Shown one piece after another: positions 26,600-36,089 of a stretch of DNA of 64,000 nucleotides (within the stretch, counting starts at the first letter, position 1; every line of letters starts with the position of its first letter). The notes below the pieces were generated by a model. It searched no databases, had not been told where the DNA came from, and saw nothing but the letters and a program-made list of their open reading frames with translations. The position numbers were made by a program, and so were the translations under genes. The DNA comes from PXAP01 sp964520585 (GTDB lineage: Bacteria > Bacteroidota > Bacteroidia > Bacteroidales > PUMT01): NCBI GenBank assembly GCA_964520585.1, contig CAZFOO010000007.1, forward strand, positions 8,891 through 72,890, in the 5' to 3' direction.

Positions 26600-26730
26600 A
26601 TATGCAATTATTGATGATTTACCCTGGAGTATTAAACTATCCTGTTTGCTAAGTTATAAAAACATGCCGTTATTTTAACGGCTCCTGCGGATAATTTTAA
26701 AGCCTCATTTTTTCTATCGGTAAAAAAGAA

Positions 26731-26738
26731 TAATTTTG
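26731..26738 (+). promoter_or_regulatory. Putative -7 element for gpmI
   Basis: TAATTTTG fits TANNTTTG. It would give a leader of about 80 bases that contains two copies of an 18-bp AT-rich repeat. No good -33 box at normal spacing. Confidence 0.4.
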
Positions 26739-26746
26739 CAGGAGGT

Positions 26747-26797
26747 TTATAAAAAGATAAAAAATATAAAAAAGACCTGTTATAAAAAGATAAAAAA
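26747..26797 (+). repeat. 18-bp direct repeat in the gpmI leader
   Basis: TTATAAAAAGATAAAAAA occurs at 26747-26764 and 26780-26797, a period of 33 bp. AT-rich low complexity makes chance more likely than usual, but the copies are exact. Confidence 0.6.
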
Positions 26798-26824
26798 CAA
26801 TACAATAGAAAAAAATACTTTATT

Positions 26825-28348
26825 ATGGAAAATAAGAAATCTATACTTATCATACTTGATGGGTGGGGGTTAGGCGATAAATCAAAATCCGATCTTATAT
26901 ACAATTCACATACTCCGGTAATGGATAAACTGGCTGACAAATATCCAAATTCCCGTCTTATGGCTTCCGGAGAACATGTTGGTCTTCCGGATGGTCAAAT
27001 GGGTAATTCCGAAGTAGGACATCTCAATATTGGTGCCGGAAGAGTTGTATACCAGGACCTGGTCAAAATCAATCTGGCAATAAAAGATAACAGCATATCG
27101 GAAAATGAGGTGCTTAAAAGTGCTATGAACTATGCAAAGGACAATAACAAGGCCGTGCATTTTCTGGGACTTGTAAGTGACGGGGGAGTGCATTCTTCAG
27201 ACCGGCATCTTTACAAATTATGCGATATTACCAGGGATTACGGTTTGGAGGATGTATTTATACACGCTTTTACAGACGGCCGGGACACAGATCCTAAAAG
27301 CGGATATGGCTTTATAAAAAACCTCCTTGATCATCTCGAAAAATCCAACGGAAAGATTGCTTCACTGGTTGGACGGTATTATGCCATGGACAGGGACAAG
27401 CGCTGGGAAAGGATTAAGGTAGCATATGATCTTCTTGTAAACGGCACAGGAGAGAAGTCGTCCGACATACTGGAAGCAATAAAAAGCTCGTATGAAAATA
27501 GTGTTACAGATGAATTTATTAAGCCTGTTGTCATGGTGGATGATGAAGGTGAGCCTGTAGGTACCATTAATGAAGGAGATGTGGTTATCTGTTTCAATTT
27601 CCGCACCGACCGTCTCAGGCAGATGACTATTGCCCTTACCCAGCAGGACTTTCCTGAGCTCGGGATGAAAACTATGCCACTGCATTATGTAACCATGACC
27701 AGATATGATGATACTTTTAAGGGGGTGAAGATTATGTTTGATAAAGATAATCTAAAGAACACCATGGGCGAACTGGTAGCCAGGGCAGGGAAGAAGCAGT
27801 TGCGCATAGCAGAAACCGAGAAATACGGACACGTTACTTTTTTCTTCTCGGGTGGTCGTGAACAGGTTTTTGACAACGAATCAAGGATACTCATACCTTC
27901 TCCAAAAGTTGCCACATACGACCTGAAGCCTGAAATGAGTGCTTATGAAGTAAAAGATGCCGTCGTGGCAGAAATAAATAAGGGGTCGGTGGATTTTATT
28001 TGTCTCAATTTTGCTAATTGCGATATGGTTGGGCATTCAGGTGACTATGAAGCTATCAGGAAAGCTGTGGAGACTGTGGACGAGTGTTTGGGTGAAGTAG
28101 TTGAAGCTGCTGGCAGAAATGGTTATGTCAGCATGATCATTGCCGACCATGGCAATGCAGATAATGCACTAAATCCGGATGGCTCAATGAATACGGCCCA
28201 TTCTCTCAATCCCGTCCCCTGTGTTCTTGTTTCAGATCAATATAGTGACATTGAAGATGGCATACTTGCTGATGTAGCCCCAACATTACTTTACATAATG
28301 GGGATTCCTGCTTCAGATGAGATGACCGGCAAAGCATTGGTTAAATGA
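26825..28348 (+). CDS. gpmI: 2,3-bisphosphoglycerate-independent phosphoglycerate mutase
   Basis: Interconverts 3- and 2-phosphoglycerate in glycolysis and gluconeogenesis using two Mn ions; 507 residues, typical length. Metal and active-site motifs are visible: LDGWGLG near the N terminus, GQMGNSEVGHLNIGAGR with the catalytic Ser (about 60), FTDGRDTDP (about 149), RTDRLRQM (about 263), and the C-terminal DHGNAD metal site. Its stop overlaps the next gene's start as ATGA, so the two are translationally coupled. Confidence 0.97.
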   Translation: MENKKSILIILDGWGLGDKSKSDLIYNSHTPVMDKLADKYPNSRLMASGEHVGLPDGQMGNSEVGHLNIGAGRVVYQDLVKINLAIKDNSISENEVLKSAMNYAKDNNKAVHFLGLVSDGGVHSSDRHLYKLCDITRDYGLEDVFIHAFTDGRDTDPKSGYGFIKNLLDHLEKSNGKIASLVGRYYAMDRDKRWERIKVAYDLLVNGTGEKSSDILEAIKSSYENSVTDEFIKPVVMVDDEGEPVGTINEGDVVICFNFRTDRLRQMTIALTQQDFPELGMKTMPLHYVTMTRYDDTFKGVKIMFDKDNLKNTMGELVARAGKKQLRIAETEKYGHVTFFFSGGREQVFDNESRILIPSPKVATYDLKPEMSAYEVKDAVVAEINKGSVDFICLNFANCDMVGHSGDYEAIRKAVETVDECLGEVVEAAGRNGYVSMIIADHGNADNALNPDGSMNTAHSLNPVPCVLVSDQYSDIEDGILADVAPTLLYIMGIPASDEMTGKALVK

Positions 28349-28929
28349 CAAGTATGCTGCAAATAAATGATAAGATAATAGGCGTCTCCCTGCTTGAAGA
28401 GAAGTTTGTTTGTGATATAGAGAAATGCAGGGGAGCATGTTGCGTTCAGGGTGATGCGGGAGCACCACTGCTGGAAGAAGAGATTCCTGTGCTCAGAGAG
28501 ATTTTTCCTGCCCTGAAACCTTACCTGAGGCGTGAATCAATAGAGGCAATAGAGCTTCAGGGGACGTATGTTGTTGATGAGAGTGATGGTGAGTTTGTTA
28601 CGCCATTATTAAATGAAAAGGAGTGTGTCTATGCTGTTTTTGAGGATGGGATAGCACGCTGTGCTATTGAAAAGGCCTGGTTTGACAACAAGATATCTTT
28701 ACGCAAACCGGTATCGTGTCATCTTTATCCTGTAAGGGTAAAAGAATATGAAAATTTTACTGCCGTTAATTATGATCGCTGGCCGGTTTGTAAACCCGCC
28801 ATACCTAACGGAGAAAAGCTAGATGTGCCGGTTTATATGTTTTGCAAAGAATCTATTGTCCGCCGGTTTGGTAAAAAGTTTTACAAAGAGCTGGAAATAG
28901 CTGCAAGATCTTTTGCAGTAAACAGGTAA
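28345..28929 (+). CDS. DUF3109 cysteine-cluster protein
   Basis: 194 residues of the DUF3109 family, common in Bacteroidota, function not established. The N-terminal third has FVCDIEKCRGACCVQGDAG, and further conserved Cys lie in NEKECVY, ARCAIEKAW, SCHLYPVRV and PVCKPA. The set suggests a bound metal ion or iron-sulfur centre, as proposed for the related CxxCxxCC proteins. No signal peptide. Coupled to gpmI by a 4-bp overlap; an ATG three codons in (28354) is an alternative start. Confidence 0.85.
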   Translation: MTSMLQINDKIIGVSLLEEKFVCDIEKCRGACCVQGDAGAPLLEEEIPVLREIFPALKPYLRRESIEAIELQGTYVVDESDGEFVTPLLNEKECVYAVFEDGIARCAIEKAWFDNKISLRKPVSCHLYPVRVKEYENFTAVNYDRWPVCKPAIPNGEKLDVPVYMFCKESIVRRFGKKFYKELEIAARSFAVNR

Positions 28930-29003
28930 ATAATGCATATATTATAAAGAACCATCTGTTAATAAGATAATTTCAATAACCTAAATAAATTTCTGAACTC
29001 AAC

Positions 29004-30374
29004 ATGGGACACCTAAAAGATTATTTGGAAGAGAATAAAGACCGGTTTCTTGAGGAACTGTTCGGACTGATACGTATTCCATCTGTCAGTAGTAAATCGG
29101 AAAACAAGCCCGATATGCACAAAGCAACAGAGTATATTCGAAAATCGCTTCTGGATGCAGGTGCCGACATGGCTGAAGTCATCGATACGGATGGGCATCC
29201 GGTAGTCTATGCCGAAAAGATGACCGATCCTGCACTACCGGTGGTAATGGTTTACGGGCATTATGATGTTCAGCCTGCAGAACCTCTGGAGCTATGGAAA
29301 TCCGCTCCCTTCGAGCCTGAGATACGCGACGGAAAGATCTGGGGCAGGGGCGCCGATGATGATAAGGGTCAATTGTTCATGCATGTAAAGGCATTTGAAT
29401 ATATGGTCAAATCCGGTACTTTGCCCTGCAACGTTAAATTCATGATAGAGGGAGAGGAAGAGATCGGATCGCCCAACCTGGGGAAATTCTGCGAGGCTAA
29501 TGCAAACAAGCTGAAATGTGACGTTATTCTTGTGTCTGATACCAGCATGATAGGTCAGGAAACGCCATCGATAACCACCGGTTTACGTGGGTTAAGCTAT
29601 ATTGAGGTAGAAGTGACCGGTCCGAACCGTGATCTGCATTCCGGATTATACGGAGGAGCAGTTGTCAATCCGGTGAATGCACTTGCAAAGATGATCGCAT
29701 CGCTTACAGACGAAAATAACCGTATTACCATACCTGGATTTTACGATGACGTTCTGGATGCCAGTCCCCGTGAACGCGAGGAAATGGCCAAAGCACCCTT
29801 TGATAAGGAAAAATATAAAAAGGATATCGGAGTTGATGCCCTGGATGGGGAGAAAGGATATACAACTATGGAACGGACAGGTATCCGGCCTACGCTCGAT
29901 GTCAATGGTATCTGGGGAGGATATACCGGGGAAGGGGCTAAAACAATACTGCCCTCCAGCGCCCATGCCAAAATTTCTATGCGGCTCGTCCCCGGTCAGA
30001 AATCTAAAAAGATTGATGAACTTTTCATTAGTCACTTCGAAGCAATAGCTCCTCCGGGTGTAAAGGCATCGGCACGCGTATTACACGGGGGTGAGGGATA
30101 TGTTTCTCCTGTGGATCATCCTGCATACCGGGCTGCAAGCAGAGCCTATGAGGACACCTTCGGCAAAAGACCAATCCCTTTTCGAAGCGGGGGCAGCATA
30201 CCTATAATCTCACTTTTTGAAAAAGTATTGGGAGTTAAGTCCATTTTAATGGGATTTGGATTGGAAAGTGATGCAATTCATTCTCCAAATGAGAATTATC
30301 CCCTGTGGAACTTTTATAAAGGAATAGAAACTATACCTTTGTTTTATAGTTATTATTCAGAGGAGTTGAAATAA
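29004..30374 (+). CDS. M20 family dipeptidase / peptidase
   Basis: 456 residues of the M20 di-zinc aminoacylase/carnosinase-like group. Metal-binding motifs visible: GHYDVQP (His and Asp, about 88-94), GRGADDDKGQ (about 118-127), GEEEIGSPN with the catalytic Glu (about 150-158), VSDTSM, and a C-terminal His in AIHSPNENY. The lid dimerisation domain includes DLHSGLYGG. It cleaves dipeptides or small peptides in the cytoplasm; exact substrate unknown. A strong terminator follows. Confidence 0.93.
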   Translation: MGHLKDYLEENKDRFLEELFGLIRIPSVSSKSENKPDMHKATEYIRKSLLDAGADMAEVIDTDGHPVVYAEKMTDPALPVVMVYGHYDVQPAEPLELWKSAPFEPEIRDGKIWGRGADDDKGQLFMHVKAFEYMVKSGTLPCNVKFMIEGEEEIGSPNLGKFCEANANKLKCDVILVSDTSMIGQETPSITTGLRGLSYIEVEVTGPNRDLHSGLYGGAVVNPVNALAKMIASLTDENNRITIPGFYDDVLDASPREREEMAKAPFDKEKYKKDIGVDALDGEKGYTTMERTGIRPTLDVNGIWGGYTGEGAKTILPSSAHAKISMRLVPGQKSKKIDELFISHFEAIAPPGVKASARVLHGGEGYVSPVDHPAYRAASRAYEDTFGKRPIPFRSGGSIPIISLFEKVLGVKSILMGFGLESDAIHSPNENYPLWNFYKGIETIPLFYSYYSEELK

Positions 30375-30408
30375 AATTATTTAAATTATCTTATTTGCAC
30401 CATGAAAG

Positions 30409-30435
30409 CCGGTCCCGTTTTGGGCCGGTTTTTTT
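30409..30435 (+). terminator. Rho-independent terminator after the M20 peptidase
   Basis: CCGG-T-CCC pairs with GGGCCGG (one bulged T), extended by A/T pairs, loop GTTTT, followed by seven T. Confidence 0.88.
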
Positions 30436-30596
30436 GCGTGTGTCAGATTCGTTCCCGGAGTCTAATAAAATAAGTTGCGTCCATAAAGTCATTGTAAATT
30501 GGGGAATCTGCAAAAAATAATTTGAGGCTTTGTGGGGGCTGGAAAATGGGGGTGCGGGAGAAAAAAAGCAATTAAATATATTTTATTGTGCTTAAA

Positions 30597-30628
30597 TTTG
30601 GGGGTGGTAATAAATAATTATATATTTG
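30597..30628 (+). promoter_or_regulatory. Consensus Bacteroidota promoter for glnN
   Basis: TTTG (30597-30600), 20 bp, TATATTTG (30621-30628): a full match to TTTG-N19-20-TANNTTTG. The ATG is 39 bp downstream. Confidence 0.8.
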
Positions 30629-30667
30629 CGACATAATTAACTGTTTTAATAAAAAAACTAATTACCC

Positions 30668-32857
30668 ATGAGCACACTCAGGTTCAAAGCAATTGAAAAA
30701 TCCATTTCCCGGCAACCTTTGGAGGTTGAATCTCCTTCAGTAAAGACATCAGACTATTTTGCAATCAATGTTTTCAATAAAAAAAGGATGCAGGAGTATT
30801 TGTCTCAGGAAGCCTTTGACAGTGTTATGGAAGCCATTGATAAAGGCAAAAAAGTTGATCGTAAAGTTTCAAACCAGATATCTTCTGGCATGAAAGCATG
30901 GGCGCTCGACAGGGGGGCCACACATTATACTCACTGGTTTCATCCTTTAACCGGTGCTACAGCAGAAAAGCATGATGCATTTTTTGAACCTGGTTCGGAT
31001 GCTTCTGTTATTGAGAATTTTGATGGTGGTAAACTGGTGCAGCAGGAACCGGATGCCTCAAGTCTGCCAAGTGGTGGCATGAGAAACACATTCGAAGCAC
31101 GTGGATACACCGCTTGGGATCCTTCTTCACCTGCTTTTGTTATGGGGAATACTCTCTGTATTCCAAGTGTTTATGTTTCTTTCAAGGGTGATTCCCTGGA
31201 TTATAAAACACCTCTTTTAAAATCAATTGAATCTGTCGATAAAGCTGCCGTTGAACTTTGTAATTATTTCGACAAGAATGTTGTTAAGGTAAATGTTGGT
31301 CTTGGTTGTGAACAGGAATATTTTTTGGTTGATGATGCGCTTTTTAATGCGCGTCCCGATTTAAAGCTAACCGACCGCACCCTGATGGGGCACTCTGCGG
31401 CCAAGGATCAGCAACTTTCGGATCACTATTTTGGCTATATACCAATGAGGGTTGCTTCTTTTATGAAAGAGTTTGAGATAGAGGCATATAAGCTTGGCAT
31501 ACCTGTAAAAACACGTCACAATGAGGTAGCACCGAATCAGTATGAATCTGCCCCCGTTTACGAGGAAGTTAACCTTGCTGTGGACCATAATCAACTTCTG
31601 ATGACTATTATGAAAAGGGTTGCCAAAAAGCACCATTTCAAAGTACTTTTTCACGAAAAACCCTACAAGGATGTTAATGGGTCGGGTAAGCACTGCAACT
31701 GGTCTCTAATTACAAATACAGGGGTTAATCTTTTATCTCCGGGTAAAACCCCGAAGACGAACATGCTTTTCCTTTCCTTCTTTGTCTCTGTTATAAAAGG
31801 AGTTTTTGAATATCAGGACCTTCTCCGCTCCAGCATAGTTTCTTATGGCAATGAAAACAGGCTAGGAGCTGCAGAGGCTCCACCCGCCATCATGTCTGTA
31901 TTCCTGGGAGAAGAGATGAACAAGATACTTGACGAGATTGAAACCAAGGTATCGGGAAAAAAGATGAGTCCCGATGAAAAAACGGAACTTAAGCTGGATG
32001 TTGGCAAGATACCTGAAATATTGCCTGACAATACCGACAGGAACCGTACATCTCCATTTGCTTTTACCGGCAACCGTTTCGAATTCAGGGCTGTGGGGGC
32101 TTCAACAAATGTTGCGTCACCGATGATTGCAGTTAACACTATTGTGGCTAAACAACTAACAGAGTTTAAGAGAGAGGTTGAGAAGCTGATCGAAAATGGT
32201 GTTAAAAAAGATGAGGCGATTTTTCAGGTGATTAAGAAGTTCATACTGGCATCAAAAAAAGTAAGGTTTGACGGAAACAATTATTCGGATGAATGGAAAA
32301 AAGAGGCTGAAAAGCGTGGATTGACCAATGTGAGTGACGTTCTGGATGCATTGTCCGCAATTGTTTCTCCTTCTTCCAAAAAGCTTTTTTCTGAAATGAA
32401 GGTGTTTTCAGAACGGGAGCTCGAAGCCAGGCTTGAAATAGATATAGAGAAATATAATAAAAAACTGCAGATCGAATCAAGGGTGCTTGGGGATCTGGCC
32501 GTAAATCATATATTACCGACGGTATACCGGTATCAGAATACTCTTATAAAAAATGTAAAAGGCCTGAAACAACTGTTTGAAGATCCCGATTTTGAAAAGC
32601 TTTCATCTACACAGCTGGCATCCATTAAAGAGATCTCGAGCCGGGCCGCTATGGTTAACATAAAAGTCAACAATATGATTGATGAAAGAAGGAAGGCTAA
32701 TGTTATCGAGGATGTTGACAAGAAAGCACGGGAGTATTCCAAAAAGGTCAAGCCCTATCTCGAAGAGATAAGATATCAGATTGACCATCTGGAAATGATA
32801 GTTGATGATGAGATTTGGCCATTGCCAAAATACCGTGAATTGCTTTTCATAAGATAG
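30668..32857 (+). CDS. glnN: Type III glutamine synthetase
   Basis: ATP-dependent synthesis of glutamine from glutamate and ammonia, the main ammonium-assimilation step. 729 residues, the length of the GSIII class found mainly in Bacteroidota and cyanobacteria. Visible GSIII motifs: THYTHWFHPLTG (about 90-101), GCEQEYFLVD (about 219-228), TRHNEVAPNQYESAP (about 282-296), NGSGKHCNWSL (about 337-347) and NRTSPFAFTGNRFEFRAVG (about 457-475). The C-terminal 200 residues are helical, as in the family. It stands alone between a consensus promoter and a strong terminator. Confidence 0.97.
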   Translation: MSTLRFKAIEKSISRQPLEVESPSVKTSDYFAINVFNKKRMQEYLSQEAFDSVMEAIDKGKKVDRKVSNQISSGMKAWALDRGATHYTHWFHPLTGATAEKHDAFFEPGSDASVIENFDGGKLVQQEPDASSLPSGGMRNTFEARGYTAWDPSSPAFVMGNTLCIPSVYVSFKGDSLDYKTPLLKSIESVDKAAVELCNYFDKNVVKVNVGLGCEQEYFLVDDALFNARPDLKLTDRTLMGHSAAKDQQLSDHYFGYIPMRVASFMKEFEIEAYKLGIPVKTRHNEVAPNQYESAPVYEEVNLAVDHNQLLMTIMKRVAKKHHFKVLFHEKPYKDVNGSGKHCNWSLITNTGVNLLSPGKTPKTNMLFLSFFVSVIKGVFEYQDLLRSSIVSYGNENRLGAAEAPPAIMSVFLGEEMNKILDEIETKVSGKKMSPDEKTELKLDVGKIPEILPDNTDRNRTSPFAFTGNRFEFRAVGASTNVASPMIAVNTIVAKQLTEFKREVEKLIENGVKKDEAIFQVIKKFILASKKVRFDGNNYSDEWKKEAEKRGLTNVSDVLDALSAIVSPSSKKLFSEMKVFSERELEARLEIDIEKYNKKLQIESRVLGDLAVNHILPTVYRYQNTLIKNVKGLKQLFEDPDFEKLSSTQLASIKEISSRAAMVNIKVNNMIDERRKANVIEDVDKKAREYSKKVKPYLEEIRYQIDHLEMIVDDEIWPLPKYRELLFIR

Positions 32858-32895
32858 TTTGAAGGTTTAGGTTGGTTTCTTTTATATGTTTTGTC

Positions 32896-32926
32896 AAACC
32901 GGGACAATATATTTTGTCCCGGTTTT
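32896..32926 (+). terminator. Rho-independent terminator after glnN
   Basis: A perfect 12-bp stem AAACCGGGACAA/TTGTCCCGGTTT with a 6-base loop, ending in TTTT. Confidence 0.92.
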
Positions 32927-33021
32927 GTTATTATAAATTACTATATTACCGGTCTGTTTTTGTTATATTTTGAATCAAAAATATATATTTTTACGTAATG
33001 CAATTATAATTAACTGTTGAG

Positions 33022-34989
33022 ATGAGGATATATCACACTCTTTCTTTATTTTTCCTTTTGTTGTTTCTGTTCTCGGATATGCACGGGCAGTCCCGCAGGC
33101 TCGAAAGGGCCGAACGCGCGTATTCAGCCGGCGAATATTATGAAGCGATTGATTTATATAAGGATGCCTATTCTGCAGTTAACGACAGGGATTTGCGCAC
33201 TGAAATAATTTTCCTCATTGCTAAATGTTACATGAAGGTATCTGACATCCGGCAGTCGGAAGGATGGTTCAGGAGAGCCGTCAGCCGTGATTATGATGAC
33301 TCCGAAATATACTGGTACTATGGTGAGGCGCTAAAAATGAACGAAAAATACGAGGAGGCTATAGAGCAGTATAAGATATACCGCGAACTGGTACCTGATG
33401 ATCCCCGGGGGGAAATTGGGATTAAATCATCAGAACTTGCAATGCAATGGATTAATAATCCAACTCCTTATGAAATAATGGAAGTTAATTTTTTTAATTC
33501 ACGGGAGGGCGATTATTCACCCGCTTTTGCGAATAATGATTATACGCTGGTCTATTTCACTTCTGCAAGGAACGATAATGGAAGTGAAAGACATGGGGTT
33601 ACCGGAGAGTACTTTGCCGATATTTATGAATCGCGACAGGACCGCCAGGGGCAGTGGAGTGATCCCTCGCCCTTAGACGGCATTAATTCCGAATTTGATG
33701 AAGGGGCGCCATCCCTTAACAATGATTACACGGTGATGTATTTTACAAGTTGCAAAGCCCTGAATAGAAGAACCAACGGATGTCAGGTTTATCAGACGAC
33801 AAAAAATGGTGATCGCTGGGGAAGGCCTGAAGTAATAGATTTGGCTCCTGATACCCTGGTAGCAGCACATCCGGCCATCTCACCCGATGAGCTTACTCTC
33901 TATTTTGTTTCTGATATGCCCGGAGGCGCAGGTGATAAAGATATCTGGAAAGTGACCAGGAATAACAAAAACGCTCCATGGGGAGCTCCGGTCAATCTCG
34001 GTACCGAAATTAATACCAGGGGGAATGAAGTTTTCCCATATGTTCATGATGATGGTACACTTTATTTCTCATCAGACAGACATCCCGGAATGGGAGGTCT
34101 TGATATTTTCAAGGCTGAAATAAATGAGGCAGGGGACTGGAATATTGAGAATATGGGATACCCCATTAATTCTCCGGCAGATGATTTTGGCATTGTGTTC
34201 GAGAAAGAAATTGAAAAGGGATTTTTTAGTACGAACCGGGGGAGAGGTAACATAGATAATATTTATTCATTTTATCTTCCCCCGTTGTTTTTTAATGTAG
34301 AGGGAAGGGTTATAGATACGGATACGGAGGATGTGATTCCAGGTTCCACAATTAAGATGGTTGGAAGTGACGGAACGATACTTGAAGTCAGTTCGGGAGA
34401 AGACGGCCGTTTCCGGTTTATGCTCAGACCGGGAGTGGACTATGTCTTCCTGGCATCCAAAGAGGGATATTTAACAGATAAAAGAGGTGTGACCACCAGA
34501 GGACATGACAGGAGCAAGGATTTTTCGATAACAATTGATATCCAGTCCCATGAAAAACCGATAGAACTGCCAAATATCCTTTACGATTTTGCAAGGTGGG
34601 ATCTGCGTCCGGAATCTATGGTAGCTCTGGACGGACTGGTTGAGACTCTGAGCGACAACCCGAATATTACCATCGAACTTGCTTCTCATACTGATTCAAG
34701 GGGCGGTGCTGTCCATAATATGGAGTTGTCTCAAAAACGCGCCCAGTCGGTTGTTGATTACCTGATAGATAATGGAGTGGCTGCCGACAGGCTGATGGCG
34801 GTGGGATACGGAAAATCCAGACCCAAAATTATTGATGAGCGCCTCGCATCTTTACATCCTTTCCTGCCGGAAGGAACAATGCTTACTGAAGAGTTTATAG
34901 AATCACTGCCTGAAGAGGAGCAGAGAGAAACCGCCCATCAGATAAACCGGCGTACCGAGTTTGAGGTTCTGTCGACCGATTATGAGTAA
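33022..34989 (+). CDS. PorE-like envelope protein: TPR, PD40 propeller, carboxypeptidase-regulatory-like domain, OmpA domain
   Basis: 655 residues. Signal peptide (1-22, ending DMHGQ), TPR repeats (about 25-145), PD40/WD40-like propeller (about 150-420; VYFTSARNDNG, LYFVSDMPGGAGDKDIW, LYFSSDRHPGMGGLDIF), a CarboxypepD_reg-like domain (about 425-510), and a C-terminal OmpA peptidoglycan-binding domain (about 530-650; ELASHTDSRGG, LSQKRAQSVVDYL, GYGKSRP). This order is that of PorE, a T9SS component of Porphyromonas gingivalis that ties the outer-membrane complex to peptidoglycan. Bacteroidota carry several such paralogues, so the role as the true PorE is not proved. It is not next to other por genes. 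A 10-N gap lies 31 bp after the stop. Confidence 0.88.
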   Translation: MRIYHTLSLFFLLLFLFSDMHGQSRRLERAERAYSAGEYYEAIDLYKDAYSAVNDRDLRTEIIFLIAKCYMKVSDIRQSEGWFRRAVSRDYDDSEIYWYYGEALKMNEKYEEAIEQYKIYRELVPDDPRGEIGIKSSELAMQWINNPTPYEIMEVNFFNSREGDYSPAFANNDYTLVYFTSARNDNGSERHGVTGEYFADIYESRQDRQGQWSDPSPLDGINSEFDEGAPSLNNDYTVMYFTSCKALNRRTNGCQVYQTTKNGDRWGRPEVIDLAPDTLVAAHPAISPDELTLYFVSDMPGGAGDKDIWKVTRNNKNAPWGAPVNLGTEINTRGNEVFPYVHDDGTLYFSSDRHPGMGGLDIFKAEINEAGDWNIENMGYPINSPADDFGIVFEKEIEKGFFSTNRGRGNIDNIYSFYLPPLFFNVEGRVIDTDTEDVIPGSTIKMVGSDGTILEVSSGEDGRFRFMLRPGVDYVFLASKEGYLTDKRGVTTRGHDRSKDFSITIDIQSHEKPIELPNILYDFARWDLRPESMVALDGLVETLSDNPNITIELASHTDSRGGAVHNMELSQKRAQSVVDYLIDNGVAADRLMAVGYGKSRPKIIDERLASLHPFLPEGTMLTEEFIESLPEEEQRETAHQINRRTEFEVLSTDYE

Positions 34990-35020
34990 GAGGATACCTT
35001 GAGAAAGCAATATTCAGGCA

Positions 35021-35030
35021 NNNNNNNNNN
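35021..35030. other. Assembly gap (10 N)
   Basis: Ten N between the convergent PorE-like gene and the deoxyhypusine-synthase-like gene. Neither reading frame is affected. Confidence 0.95.
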
Positions 35031-35038
35031 GGACAGGA

Positions 35039-36088
35039 TCAGACAGTTTTATCTCCCGGCTCTCCGGAAGCCTGATCCAGCATTACGGCCCACTCCTTCT
35101 TAGTCCGTTTGCGCCAGTCCCCCTTATGGTATAAGTAACTCACAATAAGCGGAAGCACTGAGGTAGCTTCGGCATATACCATTTGCTCATATACGGTGTC
35201 TACCTTCCCCCACGATGCCGCTTCTTTCAACGTTGAGCCAGAGCAGGCACCATCCCTTGGATCTGCCACTGTTATCTGTATGGCGTATTTGTGCATTTCG
35301 ACATCCTTCCCAAGAATTTCTGCACATATTACAGTATCCTGAGTGAAATTTTTAGGGACCCCTCCTCCAATCATAAACAACCCGGTTGAAGGTGCAGCCA
35401 TCTTGATCCTGGTAAGTTCAAGAAAATCTTTGATTGAATCAATGGTGATATGTTTATGTGGGTTATCCCATTGATGTTTGACCAGCCCGAAGCCTGCGCT
35501 GCTATCGGTAAAGGCCGGGCAGAAAATGGGTACATTGTTCTCATAACATACCTGTATAAGTGACTCCTGTTTCTTGGCGTTTTCAACCAGGTATTTCCCC
35601 ATTTCCCTTATAAACTCCCTTGATGAATAAGCTCCGGGTTTCATCCTGTCTGCTATTTCTTTTACAGTATGATCGCATACCTGCAATTCCTCCTCATCAA
35701 TGTAGGTGTCGTATATCCTGTCAATATAGAATTTCCGGAGCTGCTTGTCATCATTAGAGGGAGAACCTTTATAGTGTTTAAAACCAATTGCCTCAAAGAA
35801 ATCCATGTCCACTACAGATGCACCTGAGGCAACTATTGCATCTACCATGTTGTTTTTTACCATATCCACATATACCTGCATACATCCTCCTGCGCTTGTA
35901 CTTCCTGCAAGTGTTAGAATTACAGAACATTCATCTTCGTTCAGCATCCTGTTATATATATCCGCAGCACTAGCAGTATCCCTTGAGGTGAATGACATGT
36001 CACGCATTGCATCTATGATTGGCGAGGCATCAAATGATTTGATGTCTATATGTTTAACCTGATCTTTGAGAAAATCTTTTTTTTCCAT
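35039..36088 (-). CDS. Deoxyhypusine-synthase-like enzyme of a polyamine operon
   Basis: 349 residues of the deoxyhypusine synthase (DHS) family. The NAD-site segments LTLAGSTSAGG (about 58-68), ASGASVVDMD and GGGVPKNF are recognisable, and the C-terminal SGSTLKEAASWGKV keeps the lysine equivalent to the catalytic SWGK lysine of eukaryotic DHS, which carries the aminobutyl intermediate. Bacteria have no eIF5A, the usual acceptor. Some DHS-derived enzymes make homospermidine from putrescine and spermidine, which would fit: this gene lies 1 bp after agmatinase and third in an arginine-to-putrescine operon. Substrate assignment is inference. Confidence 0.85.
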   Translation of the reverse strand: MEKKDFLKDQVKHIDIKSFDASPIIDAMRDMSFTSRDTASAADIYNRMLNEDECSVILTLAGSTSAGGCMQVYVDMVKNNMVDAIVASGASVVDMDFFEAIGFKHYKGSPSNDDKQLRKFYIDRIYDTYIDEEELQVCDHTVKEIADRMKPGAYSSREFIREMGKYLVENAKKQESLIQVCYENNVPIFCPAFTDSSAGFGLVKHQWDNPHKHITIDSIKDFLELTRIKMAAPSTGLFMIGGGVPKNFTQDTVICAEILGKDVEMHKYAIQITVADPRDGACSGSTLKEAASWGKVDTVYEQMVYAEATSVLPLIVSYLYHKGDWRKRTKKEWAVMLDQASGEPGDKTV

Positions 36089-36089
36089 T

